From Ancylostoma caninum (taxonomy: Eukaryota; Nematoda; Chromadorea; Rhabditida; Ancylostomatidae): a stretch of 64,000 nt of DNA. The stretch covers positions 434,001-498,000 of the forward strand of contig JBAJFG010000019.1 of the NCBI GenBank assembly GCA_037903475.1. Direction: 5' to 3'. The stretch's first letter is position 1. Each line of letters opens with the position of its first letter. The notes beneath the pieces are model-generated. The model was given only the letters and a program-made list of their open reading frames with translations, was not told where the DNA came from and did no database searches. Shown one piece after another: positions 60,020-64,000 of the stretch. The position numbers and the translations under genes are program-made.

Positions 60020-62530
60020 GCTGGAGGTAGAATAATCAAGTCACGAAATTTCATTAAATGAAGAACAAGATCGTACCTTACTCCTCAATCGAGTTTTTTG
60101 GAGATGGTTTTGGGGAGGTGTGACTCAGTTGGCCGTTCATTCTTTGCTCACGCAATTTTTTTCGCCTGTCATCCGCCCTTATTGTAAGCCCAATGCCTCG
60201 CTTTATCTCTGGATAAGGTTTGCTGACATTCCTACCATTGGAGTCGACATTACCCGCTCCTGCTACTCAATAACCATCTGTTCTAACAATATACTCTTGA
60301 AAAATTTCTATGTGTATGCAAACTGCTGGACCAACAAGCTGCTCATCGTTAGAGTTTTGTGGACATGTTCTTCTAGAGCCTCTATGTATTTTGTTGTTGA
60401 CCTCCTCGACAGACCTTCAAGGATGAAGCAAACAAGCATGTACATATGTGGAGAGCGTATGGGACGCGTTAATCTTTCCTAGAGTGAGAAAATAAGTTTT
60501 AATCAGAACACTCTTAGTTTTACTGTGCTCTGTATATGAATTTAAGTCACAATAGCAGAAACACAAGCTAATCGAACAAGCATTTTTCTAGTATTTCCTA
60601 AAGTTAATATTACAAAGTGAAGGACGTTTGTTTAGGAGAAACCTTTTGCCCGTCCACACAAAAATTCTCCAGCAACATGGTGTCACAAGGAATATACACT
60701 ATGTACAGGGTAGTCCACATGAAGTATGACTCAAAAGACTACCCACGATCCGTCCCAATAAAGAAAATCAGCTTTTGCTCGGAAAGTACAAAAATTCTCC
60801 ATGAGATTCCATATATCAGATTCAAGATAGCCGCCCTTAACTTCAGTACAAGCATCTAATTTCTTCCAGAAAATCTTGGGAATGCACCCGATCATTTCTT
60901 CCGACCCATGCCTTCACAGAGCTCTTTCCAACGAATCCAGTGGCTTGTGTTTAAAAGAGCAGGATTTTGATCCAAGCATCGAGCATCCATCCACCGATAG
61001 CAAAATGCAAAGCATTGAGAGTTCAAGGCCAAACATCCTTCGTCGAGAAACCCGGAAATTACTCTCACAGCATTCCAGTCAGTGCGCCGTGGACTGGTGT
61101 CCAATCCTGCTGGAAGGTCGATGTCCTTAGCGCTTTCTTTGGCTCATCGCATTCTCCAAGAAAATGGATTTTCTACAGCCCGTCACATTTTATTTGATTC
61201 ACCCTATACTCATAGGATTGCATCGTTGTCCTCTTATGTTTCAGCTAGATATCCTTCATTTACAATCATCTCCCAGTCTGATAGGAGCAAGAGAATTCTT
61301 CAACGTTTGGGAGCACTCAAATGGTCATTCTGAGCATGTACATAGAGGTTGTATGCTCCAAAGGACGCACATGCTTTATGGTGTACCACACCAAATGTGG
61401 GCAAAAACAATTAATGGTAGAACATAAAATGTAAGTGGTCATAATGCAGGGGACATAGCCGACGAATTACTCTGCGCGCTTGGCTTTTCCAGTTGTGGAG
61501 AGGCAGATATTAGTTCCTGAAAACCAACTGGACGTATTAAGCTCTTCTGCATGCATCAGCGGCTGCAGAAAATTTCTTGTTAGGTGCCAGGCCTGAGCGT
61601 CTGCTTAGCCCATTCCTTTTGGAGACGTTATGGACCAACGTGACTATTTCCCTGCACACAGTTTACTGCATGCAGTAGTGACAGAGAAATGTCACATACA
61701 GGCGAAGGCCGATAGCACGATATCCCTTTCATGATGGACCGAGATCGTGGTTTTAACCTAGCAATTAATTTTGCTCGGGAGACCAGTTGGGACACTACAT
61801 ATTTTTCGTTTGTGGGCACAAAACGTTGAGCAGGAGGGACTCACGGGGATGCCTAAGCTGCATTCACTTCTGCTGTACTGTGAGGAGGACAAATGGTCTT
61901 GGCTCTAATATGTCCAAAGCCTATTACAGTTGATCGCTCTCCACTATTTCATTCTGGGCATCATCTTGGCTTTAATAAGAAAAGCAGAGAAGGGGGTGGA
62001 AGAAAACGTTTCAGCGAGAGATCAATCTCGACCACTGTCTCAATCGTAGGCCACCTTAGTAGCGGTGAATAACTACCTTCTCTAAGAGTAAAATTTGTCC
62101 GCAGCATCACCTGCTGGACGACGATGCCACCTCTGCTCTTCTGCTTCTTCGCCTCTTCTCATCTACTGGATCTATTCTCCATCGTGTCGATTCCCCATAG
62201 ATTTAGCTAGTATACTTGCGTGTCTAAATCCCAGCATACTCGCTTATCTCTCTATGTGCTACTCTTAGACGACCTCAGATGCCACGCTTTGAGCTAGTAT
62301 ATCCGTTTGCCAAAGTTCGTGCGCGTTCCTATAATTCCAAGATAAAATCCAGGACATCTTGTCATCTGATGTGGGCGCATATAGCAACGCCTAATAATTA
62401 CTAAGTGGTAACCGAATGCCTAGACTCGTCCTTAGTAGCTATACGGCTTTGGGATAGTATTACGAATTTTTACCGAAAACCTAGTGAACTTGTGCTGCTT
62501 TCTGTAGGCAAGTTTTCACCGTTGCCGTAG
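60020..62530. other. Undetermined DNA
   Basis: The longest frame, 60120-60482 (120 codons), has a hydrophobic patch but no recognised family. At 60706 TACAGGGTAGTCCACATGAA resembles a Tc1-type end without a partner. No gene can be supported. Confidence 0.35.
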
Positions 62531-62650
62531 TTAACACGTTCGCGACACACGCGCTTTTGCGTACTTCGGACCCGTGCTCGACCGGTCGAGCACGTGGTCC
62601 CACGCGTTTTCCTTCCCTTATAAAAACCACGATTTTTTCGTTAGAGTTAT
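62531..62650 (+). mobile_element. Possible piggyBac-like terminus with palindrome
   Basis: TTAACACGTTCGCGACACAC begins at a TTAA and resembles the minus-strand start at 19234. Within it the 20-bp sequence GTGCTCGACCGGTCGAGCAC (about 62573-62592) is a perfect palindrome. No second end or transposase was found before the window closes. Confidence 0.35.
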
Positions 62651-64000
62651 CCTTTCTTTTGTAGTTCTTGAAGATTCCTTTCATTTCTGTTGTCTAGTGA
62701 TTTGTCGTTCTTAGATTTATTTTGGAAGTTTGTTGTTCTTCTATCTGTTATAGTACGAAAAATCTGATGAAAAAGTTTGAGAGAAGGTCTGCTTTGCCCA
62801 CTGCATGTGTGATACTCTAGTATCTCTCTTACTACGCTACTACGAAAGAGTTAGCTAGTTGCAAAGATTGTCTTGCCGCTAGAATGCTATGTCTGACACA
62901 AACATTTAATTTTTTTCAATCTGAAACTGACCATGTTTGGTTTTTCGTTACGTTCGAAGTTATTTGCTCTTCCATTTACTATAATTTGAAACCAGCTCAT
63001 GCTAAGCACCTGCTGCATGCCTAGCATACTTTCAGTGCTGTAAATAAATAAATAAGTAGGTAAATAAATAAGTAAGTAGATAGATAGGTGAATGCTCCAC
63101 TGAGCCTGTGAACTCTTGAGCATGTGCCTCATTGGTGAGCACAGTGAATTGCTGTTGCCCACAGTGTCGTGCCTGTTTCAGGACTACCTTCGAATTCATT
63201 CATTTATTCAATTCGTTCAAACTGCTTCAGCGATGAATTTCAGAAACTATCCAGGCGAGACGCTCGATACTTTACCGAGCCAAAAGAGGATTCGATATGT
63301 CAGGATTCCAGGATTCCGAGAAACGAAACGAGCATCATCTTCTGAGAGTTGCGCTTATTCACTATTGAGGATGTGGCGTAACTCAATATTTGCGCATTAG
63401 CCTATTTCGGAAAAGTGCAGCTATCCGAGCATTACCTTTTGCGGGAGTATAAGTGGCACTTGCCTGAGCAAACTCGGATCGTGTGTCTCATGGGTGCTGG
63501 GTAATTTAACCGCCTCCCTACGTAGTTTCAACTGGCCAATTAGAGAACCGTTGCTGTGCCGTGCATGACCTTCTCATGTTTGTGTACCGCTCCCTAGAGG
63601 CTCCTAATCTCGGATATGTACGAGCAGTGCCCGGACATACACTAGCAGTGCCCGAAACTGCATGTTTTCTTGCTTTCTATCCCTGATTCACAAAGGGTGC
63701 AGTTCGTTGCTTGGCCTGAAGCAATTGTACTCAGCTGAATATGAGGTCGTGCCCGCATCCTGTCCAGATTCATAGTTGCGAGCGTGAACATTTTTCCAAA
63801 AAAAAAAAACTCATGTACATGCTTTTTTCATTTGGAACCAACAACCAATTTTTTTCTTATTCAATGAACATTTTTTATTATGTGTAAAAACTCCATTTCT
63901 TGTGAATACTTGCATGACAACTTGCAAACAAATATCAAATAGTGACATTATATTTAGACGAAGGAAAAGTTACATTAGTAGATAATTTGGTGAGAACCAA
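62651..64000. other. Undetermined DNA to the window end
   Basis: Contains an AAAT/AAGT-type microsatellite at 63040-63089. The 94-codon frame at 63116-63400 has no recognisable domain. The last 200 bp are AT-rich. Confidence 0.35.
63040..63089. repeat. (AAAT/AAGT/AGAT)n microsatellite
   Basis: Consecutive tetranucleotides AAAT, AAGT, AGGT and AGAT run for about 50 bp. Confidence 0.9.

Noticed and set aside
60120..60482. 120-codon open frame with hydrophobic stretch
   Set aside because: No recognisable family, no splice or context support.
60706..60740. TACAGGGTAGTCCACATGAA as a Tc1-type end
   Set aside because: No inverted partner found up to the window end.

Overview
The window looks like gene-poor, repeat-saturated nuclear DNA of a nematode, most likely a strongylid of the hookworm type. 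I infer this from the mix of repeats: RTE-clade LINEs of the kind that fills hookworm genomes, degenerate mariner/Tc1 elements, non-autonomous Helitrons and 60-bp minisatellites. No long multi-exon gene is recognisable. The one clear host-type gene is an intact 92-residue single-RRM protein on the minus strand at 443-721. Nearly every other coding signal is a dead transposon protein.

Layout. 1-5.9 kb: the RRM gene, then mostly featureless AT-rich DNA. 5.9-10 kb: a Tc1-like element (5918-6810), a truncated but open RTE reverse transcriptase (about 7120-8115, minus) and a long-TIR mariner-like element (9150-10043). 11.9-12.9 kb: a near-palindrome of about 1 kb. 17.8-23.6 kb: two Helitron copies in opposite orientation, the second broken at its 5' end by a mariner. 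24.4-31 kb: a nested cluster of a CR1-like LINE, a minisatellite-bearing element, an RTE LINE, a 910-bp TA-flanked element and an inverted fragment of an RTE 5' end. 31-41.7 kb: mainly undetermined DNA, with GC-rich foldbacks, a second CR1-like fragment and small hairpin elements. 41.7-46.5 kb: a mariner, then a second copy of the minisatellite-bearing element with a 211-bp GT tract and an inserted hAT element with perfect target duplications, then a foldback. 46.9-49.9 kb: three same-orientation copies of a Helitron/Helentron-like 3' hairpin, each followed by 60-bp minisatellite. 52.4-54.7 kb: a third copy of the minisatellite-bearing element and the 5' half of a second RTE family. 56-60 kb: several foldbacks and MITEs. 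60-64 kb: little that can be named.

No operon or pathway is visible. The organising principle is transposon nesting and decay. The most reportable patterns are six TA-target elements with different termini that all measure 877-910 bp, and two minisatellite-bearing element families that may not have been described.
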